Positions 26,693 through 35,758 of a stretch of 64,000 bases of DNA are shown here, piece by piece. How positions within the stretch are numbered: position 1 is the stretch's first letter; the number at the start of each line of letters is the position of its first letter. Under the pieces are notes generated by a model. That model worked only from the letters and a program-made list of their open reading frames with translations, was not told the DNA's origin and made no database searches. Position numbers and translations under genes: made by a program. The stretch is taken from assembly GCA_965205785.1 (NCBI GenBank), contig OZ242188.1, forward strand, positions 682,001-746,000, read 5' to 3'. The DNA comes from BJGV01 sp965205785. GTDB lineage: Bacteria; Pseudomonadota; Gammaproteobacteria; Burkholderiales; Nitrosomonadaceae.

Positions 26693-28345
26693 GTGGCAGA
26701 TATAAATACAACAACCACAGATGAGCTGTGGAAAAGGTTGAAAGAACTCAATACTATCGGTATTGCATTATCTAAGGAACAAAGCACTACACGTCTTTTA
26801 GAAACCATTCTAATAGCTGCCAAAAAAATTACTAACGCGGATGGCGGTACGATTTATTTAATGAAAGGTGAGGAAAAAAATCGTGCCCTTAGTTTCGAGA
26901 TAATCCGCACAGACTCTCTTAAAATTGCAATGGGTGGCACGACTGGCACGCCTATTCCTTACTATCCCGTAAAATTATCTTGTAATAATGGAACACCAAA
27001 CAACTCAATGGTAGTTGCTTATACCGCATTACATGGTTGTACTGTCAATATTGAAGATGCTTATACAGCTGCCGGGTTTGATTTTACTGGTACCAAAAAC
27101 TTTGACAAAAAGCATGGATACCGATCTCAGTCATTTTTAACTGTACCAATGAAAAATCATGAGAATGAGATTATTGGTATTTTACAACTAATTAATGCAC
27201 AACATAGGCTGGATAATTCAATTATTTCTTTTACAGATACCGATCAAAATCTCGTTGAATCACTTTCCTCTCAAGCTGCCATTGCACTGACAAACAGGCT
27301 ACTTATTAATCAACTAGAAAATTTATTTGAGTCTTTCATTAAACTGATTAATACCGCAATTGATGATAAATCTCCCTACACAGGAAAGCATTGTGAGCGA
27401 GTTCCAGCGCTTACTATGATGCTTGCAGAAGCTGTGAACCTAACTAGCACTGGACCGCTCAAAGATTTTTATATGACTGAAAAAGACCGGCAAGAATTAA
27501 AAATTGCGGGGCTATTACACGATTGTGGGAAGGTCACCACACCTGTACATGTGGTAGATAAAGCTACAAAATTACAAACTATTTCTGACCAAATCCATAT
27601 GATCAATACACGTTTTGAAGTATTGAAACGTGATGCTGAAATAGAATTTCTTAATGCCAAACTAAAAAATCATACAAAAACTGGCGAACCGGATACTATA
27701 AAGTTAGAACAAAAATTTCAGGAATACATTACTAAAATGAATGAAGATTGTAAATTTCTTCAGGAATGTAATATAGGTGGTGAATCTATGTCCCCTGAAT
27801 CTCAAGAACGGGTCAGACAAATTGGTTCCCAATATACTTGGCGAAACACGGTAGGAAAACAGGTTCCTTTTCTAACTGAAGATGAGGTTAACCGCCTATG
27901 CATCAGGTCAGGCACGCTGACACGGGAAGAAAGAAACATTATCAACCATCACATTGTAGTCACTATAAAAATGCTAGAAGCACTTCCTTGGCCAAAGAAT
28001 TTACGCAACGTACCTGAATATGCCGGTGGCCATCATGAGCGTATGGATGGGAAAGGTTACCCACGTGGTCTCACGCGTGAACAAATGTCAGTTCAAGCAC
28101 GGGTAATGGGTATTGCAGATATCTTCGAGGCGCTTACATCAGCAGACCGTCCCTACAAAAAAGGTAAGCCGCTAACTGAGCCTCTCCATATTCTAGGTAA
28201 GTTTAAGCTGAATGGTCATATAGACCCTGATCTTTTTGATATCTTTGTACGAGAAAAAGTCTATCTAGATTTTGCCAGAAAATTCCTTGATCCAGAGCAA
28301 ATTGATTTTGTAAAAGAATCAGAAATACCTGGTTATATCCCATAG
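26693..28345 (+). CDS. GAF domain HD-GYP phosphohydrolase
   Basis: A 550-residue protein with a GAF domain (about 25-200) followed by an HD-GYP domain: LLHDCGKVTTP near residue 275, HHIVVTIKML near 422, and the GYP signature GGHHERMDGKGYPRG near 445. A roughly 100-residue insertion separates the HD and GYP parts. HD-GYP enzymes hydrolyse c-di-GMP. It starts with GTG 29 bases after the GAF-ATPase gene and shares its GAF type, so the two probably form one signalling unit. No clear Shine-Dalgarno is visible. Confidence 0.88.
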   Translation: MADINTTTTDELWKRLKELNTIGIALSKEQSTTRLLETILIAAKKITNADGGTIYLMKGEEKNRALSFEIIRTDSLKIAMGGTTGTPIPYYPVKLSCNNGTPNNSMVVAYTALHGCTVNIEDAYTAAGFDFTGTKNFDKKHGYRSQSFLTVPMKNHENEIIGILQLINAQHRLDNSIISFTDTDQNLVESLSSQAAIALTNRLLINQLENLFESFIKLINTAIDDKSPYTGKHCERVPALTMMLAEAVNLTSTGPLKDFYMTEKDRQELKIAGLLHDCGKVTTPVHVVDKATKLQTISDQIHMINTRFEVLKRDAEIEFLNAKLKNHTKTGEPDTIKLEQKFQEYITKMNEDCKFLQECNIGGESMSPESQERVRQIGSQYTWRNTVGKQVPFLTEDEVNRLCIRSGTLTREERNIINHHIVVTIKMLEALPWPKNLRNVPEYAGGHHERMDGKGYPRGLTREQMSVQARVMGIADIFEALTSADRPYKKGKPLTEPLHILGKFKLNGHIDPDLFDIFVREKVYLDFARKFLDPEQIDFVKESEIPGYIP

Positions 28346-28450
28346 AGTATAGTTTATTCATAAAGTAGCCATATCTATACTTTAAGGTCTTACTCAGTAA
28401 TCTAATTAGAAACACACTGTCACGTTGCAAGATAGTTTGACAAAAAACGG

Positions 28451-28480
28451 TAGTTTCTACCTGTTTCTGCCTGTTTCTGC
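28451..28480 (+). repeat. Three 10-bp tandem repeats upstream of pilA
   Basis: The unit (c)TGTTTCTGC occurs twice perfectly and once as TAGTTTCTAC, at 10-base (one helical turn) spacing. It lies 95-125 bases before the sigma-54 promoter, a position suited to an enhancer for a PilR-type activator. Confidence 0.6.
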
Positions 28481-28572
28481 CCAAATATTACTCTTTTTAA
28501 TCTGAGAATATGTAATAAACATTGCAGCAAAAACAAATAAATAAGAAATATTAATAAATTTATATAAATTTA

Positions 28573-28589
28573 TTGGCATAAAACTTGCT
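28573..28589 (+). promoter_or_regulatory. Sigma-54 promoter of the pilin gene
   Basis: TTGGCATAAAACTTGCT matches the -24/-12 consensus YTGGCACG-N4-TTGCW, with GG at 28575-28576 and GC at 28587-28588 separated by exactly ten bases. Transcription would begin near 28600. RpoN control of the major pilin, with the PilS/PilR pair, is well known in Pseudomonas and related bacteria. Confidence 0.85.
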
Positions 28590-28660
28590 CGATATAAAGT
28601 TAAGTTAACAATTGGTCGATAATAGTATAAATGGAAAATTTATTACATAAAGGCAACAAA

Positions 28661-29107
28661 GTGCGACAAACAAGTTTAATCATTTCAAAACAGGGATTTA
28701 CCTTAATTGAACTAATGATTGTAGTTGCTATTATTGGTATCCTCGCTGCAGTAGCAATCCCGTCTTATGAAAATTACACCGCCAGAGCACAAATGGTTGA
28801 AGCCTTAAACCTGTTAAGTGGCGTAAAAACACCTGTAGGTGACTATTATAGTAATTTTGGAGATTGGCCAGTCGGTACAGATTTTAACAATTCTGTTCCC
28901 CAGCAAGATGGAAAATATGTTGCCTCCATGTCAGCTGCTGTCGTATCAGATTATGAAGTCACTGTAACCATGAAGAGTTCCAATGTTAGCCCTGCTATTG
29001 TAGGAAGACAATTACAGCTAACAACATCAAATGCCCAAACCTGGACTTGTAAGACACCTGCTACAAATGGAGTTGATCTAAAATACTTGCCACAGGTTTG
29101 TCAATAA
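28661..29107 (+). CDS. pilA: Type IV major pilin PilA
   Basis: A type IVa prepilin with cleavage site QG/FTLIELMIVVAIIGILAA. Phe is the first mature residue, Glu5 is present and the N-terminal helix is typical. The globular part ends with two Cys (WTCKTP and PQVCQ) that would form the disulfide-bounded D-region. I prefer the GTG at 28661, which has AAAGG seven bases upstream and gives a 12-residue leader. The ATG at 28631 has no ribosome binding site and would give a long 22-residue leader. It has its own sigma-54 promoter and is convergent with the glycosylase-like gene downstream. Confidence 0.93.
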   Translation: MRQTSLIISKQGFTLIELMIVVAIIGILAAVAIPSYENYTARAQMVEALNLLSGVKTPVGDYYSNFGDWPVGTDFNNSVPQQDGKYVASMSAAVVSDYEVTVTMKSSNVSPAIVGRQLQLTTSNAQTWTCKTPATNGVDLKYLPQVCQ

Positions 29108-29169
29108 GTAGATTGATACATGATATTTCTACACAACTGATAGTACAAACCCTACAAATTCAGTTCAGG

Positions 29170-30969
29170 CTACTCTTTTTCTTTAAGCTTTCTATCTACC
29201 CAATCTTCCAAATGTTTCAAGGCTATCGTTGGAGAACTGGCTTCTACGAGCTTAAGTAAATGAGCAAATTTTCCTAGTTCATATGGATGTGCCAATGCGG
29301 CACGTTCTGCTTGTTTTATTGCCGCCTCATCCTCTCCGTTTAATGCTAGTAAAACTGCATGTTTATATGTTATAGGGCCACTAGGATGAAACTTCATTAC
29401 TCGTTGGTTAACTTTCAGCTTCAGCTCAAGCCCTTCCTGATTTAACTCCATCGCACTCGATAACGCGTAATCAACATAAGGCGCAAGTAGAGTCTTTTGA
29501 TGTAGTGCTTGAAAACTAGTTAGTGATTTATTTCGATTATCTCCCGTATTAAGAATTGATTCAATCTGGGAGTAATCCTGCTCTACCAACACCATTACCC
29601 ATGAACCTAAAACTAATATTAATAAAGTTATTAGTTTTCCTATATGGGGAAGTTTTATTGAGATAAAACGGGTTTCACCAGCTCCGAGTAAAAACGCAAA
29701 TATCCCAAGATAATGTCCATACCACAAAGGAAACTCGTGCAAACTATGAAGACCAACAATTCCGGTTAGGGCCAGTAACCACCATAGCGAAAGATCCAGA
29801 GATTGCCGTTTCACTTTATATATTCCAAATAACCAAATTACAATTCCACCTGCAACAGGTAGAGTTCCGGCTAGGCCGGTTTCAGCTAGTAGATGCAGAA
29901 CTACGTTATGAGCATTATTGTAAATTCCAAAAACTTCTGGATTCCTAAATACTGTTGCTAATTGAAAATGATGCCAAGCAAATTGTCCTGTTCCTACTCC
30001 TAAGAGTGGTTCCTGTAAAAACATGTACCAGGCTTCTTTCCATAAATAAAATCTAATTGATGAATTAGCTGCATGGTCAAAAATTCGCTCAGCCGCTGTT
30101 ACTGTCCCTGTTGGAGAAACAAACAAACTTGTCTGCACAATCCACTGCATTAAAACAAAACCTATTATCTGGAGAAATGATGCTATTAGTAGTCTACGTT
30201 TTGCAACAACCCCTTCCGTACCGGCTGTCCCACGCCAGTAAAGCAATATAGAAAGCACAAGTATTGCAAACAAATATACTCCTGAACTTCGCTGGCCACT
30301 TAATGCCAGAACGAATAAAAGCGGGAGGGCTAATAATATAGCGCCCCAGATGGGTATCCTTGACGCAGAAAAAAGGAAAATTAATGAGACTAATGCAAGA
30401 CTTATATAAGTAGCAAAATGGTTAAGTTGACCAACGTTTCCATATATAGCAGCAGAATTCTTCTCTGCAATCAAACTATCCAGAATGGATTGAATATTGA
30501 AATGTTGAAGTATACCTACTGTAGCACTTATCTCTCCTCCCGCAAGAAAAAACCAAGCAAGTGCAATACTAATAATTTTTAATCCAAATTCCTTCCGTAG
30601 CACCGCACCCAGAATTATCAAGAACATTGCCCATAACAAATAAAATAATGCGATAATTTGCATTTCATAGTATGCAGACATACCTAAGTTCATTTGTAGT
30701 AGCATTACAATAAAAAGCCCTAATGGAGCAAAGACTATCCACGGCAATGCAATGTTCTGCCAATATCTCCCAGCAAGAAACAGTACCAGTGCGGCCATTC
30801 CCAGAACAAATGCAATATATTCAGTGTAAAATGCAGGTATTGGAAGCGCGTGATGATACTGTAAATAAGGTATTACTACCATTAATCCTATTAAAGTAAG
30901 GCTTATGTGTGCCAAAAACGATCGTGAGAACTTTCTGCTCGAAAAGTTATCTTTTAATTCTTCATTCAT
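29170..30969 (-). CDS. O-antigen ligase/PglL-type membrane protein (pilin glycosylation candidate)
   Basis: A 599-residue polytopic protein with about 12 membrane helices. The Wzy/WaaL signature lies in SIRFYLWKEAWYMFLQEPLLG near residue 308, followed by GVGTGQFAWHHF and a periplasmic loop with NAHNVVLHLLAETG. A soluble C-terminal region (about 450-599) resembles the Wzy_C_2 tail of PglL/TfpO oligosaccharyltransferases. Being next to pilA suggests it glycosylates pilin, but an O-antigen ligase cannot be excluded. Confidence 0.82.
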   Translation of the reverse strand: MNEELKDNFSSRKFSRSFLAHISLTLIGLMVVIPYLQYHHALPIPAFYTEYIAFVLGMAALVLFLAGRYWQNIALPWIVFAPLGLFIVMLLQMNLGMSAYYEMQIIALFYLLWAMFLIILGAVLRKEFGLKIISIALAWFFLAGGEISATVGILQHFNIQSILDSLIAEKNSAAIYGNVGQLNHFATYISLALVSLIFLFSASRIPIWGAILLALPLLFVLALSGQRSSGVYLFAILVLSILLYWRGTAGTEGVVAKRRLLIASFLQIIGFVLMQWIVQTSLFVSPTGTVTAAERIFDHAANSSIRFYLWKEAWYMFLQEPLLGVGTGQFAWHHFQLATVFRNPEVFGIYNNAHNVVLHLLAETGLAGTLPVAGGIVIWLFGIYKVKRQSLDLSLWWLLALTGIVGLHSLHEFPLWYGHYLGIFAFLLGAGETRFISIKLPHIGKLITLLILVLGSWVMVLVEQDYSQIESILNTGDNRNKSLTSFQALHQKTLLAPYVDYALSSAMELNQEGLELKLKVNQRVMKFHPSGPITYKHAVLLALNGEDEAAIKQAERAALAHPYELGKFAHLLKLVEASSPTIALKHLEDWVDRKLKEKE

Positions 30970-31139
30970 ATTTTTATCTTAAATGCCATCCGAAACGCTA
31001 TGGATAATAGGTGCCTGATCGTATCGATACTGAAGAAAAACTCCAGCTACAGTATTAAACTATTCTTTGTAACTATTTATGCCACTGCCCATTAATAAAT
31101 AAACTTAGGGAAGGTCAGAACATCTAAAAATTCTTAGAT

Positions 31140-32648
31140 TTATTCTTCAGCAAGAAGTGACAACTGATGCCGAAGCTCTTTAAGACGTGCTTCTACACTA
31201 GATATCTCGTAAAAATTTCCATCTTTACTTTTCAATGCAGTTTCTAATTGGTTAATGGCTCTTGGAAGGTCTCCCTGACGAATATAAGCTTCTGCCAGCG
31301 CATGATGTTGCAACATATTATTTCCGGCTGCTTCATAAGCTTGGGCCTGTAATTTGTATAGGCGTATATCATTTGGTGTAAACCGTAACTGCTGGCTAAC
31401 AAATTTAAGTGCTTCTTTTTGATCGCCATCATATAATAAAGCAGCTGCATAATCGTAGACTAATGCCCGATGTTGCGGATAAATTCTTAGTGCTGCCTTG
31501 TAAATACGTAGAGCTTCAGAATGTCGTCCAACAGAAAACTTAACACGGGCAGCAAGTGTTTCAATCATTGCGCTTGAGTATAATACTTTCCGTTCAATCT
31601 GGATAACATCCCCTAGTAGATGGTTATCATGTAATTTACTCATTGTGTCATAATGAGGAGATTCATAAAGTAGTGTTAACTCCTCATTTGCACGCGAATT
31701 TTTTCCTTCTCGCAACAAAGAACTAATCAGCCCGTAGCGTTCAACTGTCTCGTTACTATAACGCTTCTCTTTCAAATTGGATTCAAAATACTTTACAGCT
31801 TCTCTTGATTTTCCCTCTGCTGCGCGTAGCTTGGCACGAACTAATTGAAAGTCAATACTATCTGGAACCTGCTTGTAAGGTAAATTTTGAGTTCGATTTT
31901 CAATATCAGCTATACGCTCATAAGTAAGTGGGTGAGTTCGCAGATAAGAAGGTGCGCCATTTCCTTGGAATCTACCGGCTCTTTGTAAACGTCCAAAAAA
32001 AGTTGCCATACCGGCAGGATTGAATCCAGCTTTAACTAACACAGCCAAACCAATACGATCTGCTTCTTTTTCATTTGCACGGGTAAAATTTAATTGTGAC
32101 TGAGCTGTAATAGCTTGAGTAGTAGCCATAACAGCAGTACCCGCCTGTGAACTTGCTCGTGATGCTAAAATTGCTAGCGCTATAGATGCCAGTGAAGTCA
32201 GTAGACTAAATTTTTGACCTGAAATCATTCGGGCAAGGTGCTTTTGTGTAACATGTGAAATTTCATGTGCCATCACTCCTGCCAATTCGGACTCACTCTG
32301 TGCTCTAAGAATAAGTCCGCTATTAAAACCCATAAATCCCCCTGGCAAAGCAAACGCATTGATAGATGGATCTCGAATGGCAAAAAATTCAAATGCTTGG
32401 TCTGGATGAGCCTCATTCGAGGCAGAGATTAGTTTATAACCTAGATTAGTAAGATACCCGGCTATTTCAGCATCATCAATATAACTACTATCAGCACGAA
32501 TCTCAGACATTATCTCCAAACCAATCTGCCTCTCTTCATATGGAGAAATAGTGGCCTGAGACGCTTCACCCAAATCTGGCAACTCATTAGCAAAACTAAT
32601 TTTGGTCTCCAAAAATAGGAAAACTATCATGACGAAATATATTTTCAT
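31140..32648 (-). CDS. Periplasmic M48 metalloprotease with TPR repeats (BepA/YfgC-like)
   Basis: A 502-residue protein with a signal peptide (MKIYFVMIVFLFLETKISFA), an M48 peptidase domain (HEISH in MAHEISHVTQKHLARM near residue 128; third ligand in ANEKEADRIG near 194) and a C-terminal TPR region (about 255-500). BepA assists or degrades outer-membrane proteins such as LptD at the BAM complex. The length and domain order match BepA. It is the second M48 protease in the window; the first is a lipoprotein without TPRs. Confidence 0.92.
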   Translation of the reverse strand: MKIYFVMIVFLFLETKISFANELPDLGEASQATISPYEERQIGLEIMSEIRADSSYIDDAEIAGYLTNLGYKLISASNEAHPDQAFEFFAIRDPSINAFALPGGFMGFNSGLILRAQSESELAGVMAHEISHVTQKHLARMISGQKFSLLTSLASIALAILASRASSQAGTAVMATTQAITAQSQLNFTRANEKEADRIGLAVLVKAGFNPAGMATFFGRLQRAGRFQGNGAPSYLRTHPLTYERIADIENRTQNLPYKQVPDSIDFQLVRAKLRAAEGKSREAVKYFESNLKEKRYSNETVERYGLISSLLREGKNSRANEELTLLYESPHYDTMSKLHDNHLLGDVIQIERKVLYSSAMIETLAARVKFSVGRHSEALRIYKAALRIYPQHRALVYDYAAALLYDGDQKEALKFVSQQLRFTPNDIRLYKLQAQAYEAAGNNMLQHHALAEAYIRQGDLPRAINQLETALKSKDGNFYEISSVEARLKELRHQLSLLAEE

Positions 32649-32865
32649 ATTGATTTGATAAGCCTTTTCATACTAAGTTCCACAGTACTGTAATCAGCTT
32701 CAAGAAAATGCTCTGGAAATACAATGATAAATAAACCCCAGATAATTTCTACGATATTTAAATGGTAAAAATAGTTAATGCTAAAAGATTAGTATAGTAG
32801 TATGTATTCATACTGAATTTTGGTTTGAAAGTATATGGCACCATACTTTTTACCTAGCACCCAGT

Positions 32866-33204
32866 TTAAATTGCTGCCTCATTTAGTTCCCCTGTACGCA
32901 CCCTTACTACCTGTTCCACGTGAGAAACAAAAATCTTACCATCTCCAATTTTGCCAGTACGAGCGGCCTTTACAATAGTTTCTATAGTACTATCTACAAA
33001 TTTTTCAGCTACTACTGTCTCTATTTTTACCTTAGGTAAAAAGTCAACAACATATTCAGCTCCACGATAAAGCTCCGTGTGGCCTTTTTGTCTACCGAAT
33101 CCTTTAACTTCCGTGATAGTCAACCCGTTCACTCCAATTTCATTTAGAGCTTCACGAACCTCATCAAGCTTAAAAGGCTTAATTATGGCCTCAATTTTTC
33201 TCAT
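32866..33204 (-). CDS. glnB: Nitrogen regulatory protein P-II
   Basis: A 112-residue P-II trimer subunit that senses 2-oxoglutarate, ATP/ADP and glutamine and controls nitrogen assimilation enzymes. The T-loop carries the uridylylated Tyr51 (TELYRGAEYVVDFLPK), and TGKIGDGKIFV near residue 83 is the second signature. AGGGA precedes the ATG. It follows nadE on the same strand after 119 bases, an order often seen in proteobacteria. GlnK cannot be strictly excluded, but no amtB is adjacent. Confidence 0.93.
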   Translation of the reverse strand: MRKIEAIIKPFKLDEVREALNEIGVNGLTITEVKGFGRQKGHTELYRGAEYVVDFLPKVKIETVVAEKFVDSTIETIVKAARTGKIGDGKIFVSHVEQVVRVRTGELNEAAI

Positions 33205-33323
33205 GTTGCATCCCTTTATTTTAAAAATTAATAATTCTGAGTTGATAATTTAATTTTTATCTTTATCTGACTATATAAAGATTTATGAACTTACTATTAA
33301 ACCATCTAGTATTTAGTAATTAA

Positions 33324-34940
33324 TCACACTTCATCTTTATACTTTGATGTAATGGGATAATGCCAATCTCTGCTGAAACTATGTTGAGTAACAGAGATAC
33401 CCATAGGGGATTGGCGACGCTTGTATTCATTTGCACAAATTAGATTTACGATATGCTGTACATCAGCCCTTGCGTAACCCATATCAATAATTTCATATAA
33501 TGATTTACCTTTCTCAACGTAGGCTTCAATAATTCCATCAATAACATCATAGGATGGAAGATTATCCTGATCTGCCTGATTTGGGCGCAACTCAGCAGAT
33601 GGAGCACGCTGAATAACGCGCTCTGGAATCACCATACTTAAACTATTTCGATACTCACAAAGCTTATAAACCATGGTCTTACTAACATCCTTTAATACCG
33701 CAAATCCACCTGCCATATCACCATAAAGTGTACAGTACCCCGTTGCCATCTCAGATTTATTTCCAGTGGTAAGTACAATAGCACCATATTTGTTTGATAA
33801 TGCCATTAAGATGGTTCCACGAATCCGTGCCTGTAAATTCTCCTCAGTAATTCCCATTTCATCATTTTTTTGAAACAACCGGAATTCCTTCATAAGTGAA
33901 TTTGAAAATTGGTCAAGTATCGGTTTGATTGAAATCTCGTTGTATCGAGTATGAAGAGTCTCAGAAATAGCTCTTGAATCTTGTAAACTTATATCAGCTG
34001 TATACTCTGATGGCATCATTACTGCCCATACTCTGTCAGGACCTAGAGCATCAACCGCAATTGTTAATGTAAGAGAAGAGTCAATTCCTCCAGATAGCCC
34101 AAGTAGTACATCAGTAAAACCATTCTTATCAATATAATCTTTCACTCCAAGGCACAGTGCTCTGTAAATACTTTCTTCTTTGGTTTTTGTACTAGGAACT
34201 ATTCCTCTCCCAGAAAAGCCACTGTGTAATTCAATCAGACCTAACTCTTCAGTAAACTCATTAAGCTGATTAGTAAGCTCACCTTTATTATTTATTACGA
34301 AAGATGCTCCATCAAATACCAGTTCATCTTGCCCGCCTACTAAATTTACACAGATAATTGCCATTCCAGTTTCATAAGCACGCTGGCATACTAGCTTATG
34401 AAGTAAGTTTTGCTTGTTAGTATGATAGGGTAAGGCACATAACAGTAGTAGTACCTCTGCTCCTGCTTCCTTGGCAGAAATAATATTACTTTTATTCCAC
34501 ATATCAGTAGAAATATTTACTCCACATTTTATTCCCTCAACACTAAAAATACAGCTATCTGAATTAGTATCAAAGTAATGAGGTTCCACAAATACACTAT
34601 CATTTAGAAGATTATTCTTAAGGTACGTTGCAACAATTTTTCCGTTACAAATTAATGAGGCGGCATTATAAATACAACCGTTGACAAAGTATGGATATCC
34701 CAATAATAAGGAGATGCCGTTTATCTCTTTTACCAGGCTATTAAGTGTCTTCATACAGGCTAAATGAAATCCCCCCCGCAATAATATGTCTTTGGGAGGA
34801 TAGCCAGATAAGGCTAATTCAGGTGTAACAACCACTGACGCGCCCTTATTTTTTGCCTGATCAGTGAAATCAAGAATCTTCTTGGCATTACCAGTAAGGT
34901 CGCCGACTGTACAATTTATCTGGGCAATGGCGATTCTCAT
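33324..34940 (-). CDS. nadE: NAD+ synthetase, glutamine-dependent type with altered glutaminase site
   Basis: NadE amidates nicotinic acid adenine dinucleotide to NAD+. The 538-residue enzyme has an N-terminal nitrilase-type glutaminase domain (1-~260) and a C-terminal synthetase domain with the PP-loop SGGIDSSLTLTIA near residue 285. In the glutaminase triad E41 (TPELALSGYP) and K108 (ATYLKNN) are present. Where the catalytic Cys is expected (usually xICxDIW) the sequence is VNISTDMW, so Ser144 replaces Cys. If correct, glutamine could not be used and free ammonia would be the nitrogen donor. The rest of the domain is intact (VNLVGGQDELVFDGASF). Divergent from the Nudix gene. Confidence 0.94.
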   Translation of the reverse strand: MRIAIAQINCTVGDLTGNAKKILDFTDQAKNKGASVVVTPELALSGYPPKDILLRGGFHLACMKTLNSLVKEINGISLLLGYPYFVNGCIYNAASLICNGKIVATYLKNNLLNDSVFVEPHYFDTNSDSCIFSVEGIKCGVNISTDMWNKSNIISAKEAGAEVLLLLCALPYHTNKQNLLHKLVCQRAYETGMAIICVNLVGGQDELVFDGASFVINNKGELTNQLNEFTEELGLIELHSGFSGRGIVPSTKTKEESIYRALCLGVKDYIDKNGFTDVLLGLSGGIDSSLTLTIAVDALGPDRVWAVMMPSEYTADISLQDSRAISETLHTRYNEISIKPILDQFSNSLMKEFRLFQKNDEMGITEENLQARIRGTILMALSNKYGAIVLTTGNKSEMATGYCTLYGDMAGGFAVLKDVSKTMVYKLCEYRNSLSMVIPERVIQRAPSAELRPNQADQDNLPSYDVIDGIIEAYVEKGKSLYEIIDMGYARADVQHIVNLICANEYKRRQSPMGISVTQHSFSRDWHYPITSKYKDEV

Positions 34941-35158
34941 GGTGCAGTGATTGATTTAATTTATTATCCGTATATGTTAGATCATATCAGAATAAACCTT
35001 TCTGCGCGGATAGAATGCAAACCAAATAAACTCTACTGATATAAAAAATATCTGATTATTTCTATATCAATAGTAACTGTAAGCGAGTGAATTTCAACAT
35101 GTTTAAATAAAATTGGTAGTTTAATTTTAAATGTGACTCTCCCCACTGAGATATTTCA

Positions 35159-35701
35159 ATGAAATATTGTAGTAACTGCGGAACCCTAGTAAATTTACGT
35201 GTCCCAGAAGGTGACACGCTACCACGTCATGTATGCTCAGTATGCAATACCATACATTATCGCAATCCTAAGATGGTAGTAGGTTGCATACCAAAATGGG
35301 AAGATCAAATATTACTATGCCGTAGAGCTATTAAGCCACGTTGCGGGTTCTGGACTTTACCTGCAGGGTTTATGGAAAATGCTGAAACATTAGCGCAAGC
35401 TGCTGCTCGCGAGACTTTGGAGGAAGCTAACGCTCAAGTAGAAATTGGCAATCTCTATGCTATTTATAATTTACCTGATATAAACCAAGTATATTTTCTA
35501 TTTCTAGCAGAATTACTAGATTTGAATTTTAAACCAGGCATTGAAAGCTTAGATGTAAAACTTTTTAGAGAAGAAGAAGTTCCTTGGGACGAAATGGCTT
35601 TCCGAGTTATAAGTATGCCCTTAAAACGTTATTTTGAAGAATGCCGTGCTGATCAACCTAATTTCTATATAGATACCTTAGAAGGTATAAATCGGCCATA
35701 A
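35159..35701 (+). CDS. Nudix hydrolase with N-terminal zinc ribbon
   Basis: A 180-residue protein: an N-terminal CxxC...CxxC ribbon (C4, C7, C26, C29) and a Nudix domain with the box G-x5-E-x7-RE-x2-EE visible in GFMENAETLAQAAARETLEE near residues 71-90. The ribbon is NudC-like, but the protein is shorter than NudC and the substrate is unknown; ADP-ribose or NAD-related compounds are plausible next to nadE, which is inference. Confidence 0.88.
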   Translation: MKYCSNCGTLVNLRVPEGDTLPRHVCSVCNTIHYRNPKMVVGCIPKWEDQILLCRRAIKPRCGFWTLPAGFMENAETLAQAAARETLEEANAQVEIGNLYAIYNLPDINQVYFLFLAELLDLNFKPGIESLDVKLFREEEVPWDEMAFRVISMPLKRYFEECRADQPNFYIDTLEGINRP

Positions 35702-35758
35702 GAATTGTATTGCTTGAATGTATGAATTTAAATAAACAAATAATCTTAGAATGTAAAA

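Noticed and set aside
28203..28484. Minus-strand ORF of 93 codons
   Set aside because: It overlaps the end of the HD-GYP gene antisense and covers the repeat upstream of pilA; no family features.
32828..32849. Terminator after glnB
   Set aside because: AAAGTAT/ATACTTT can pair, but the T run is on the plus strand, opposite to glnB, and the stem is AT-rich.
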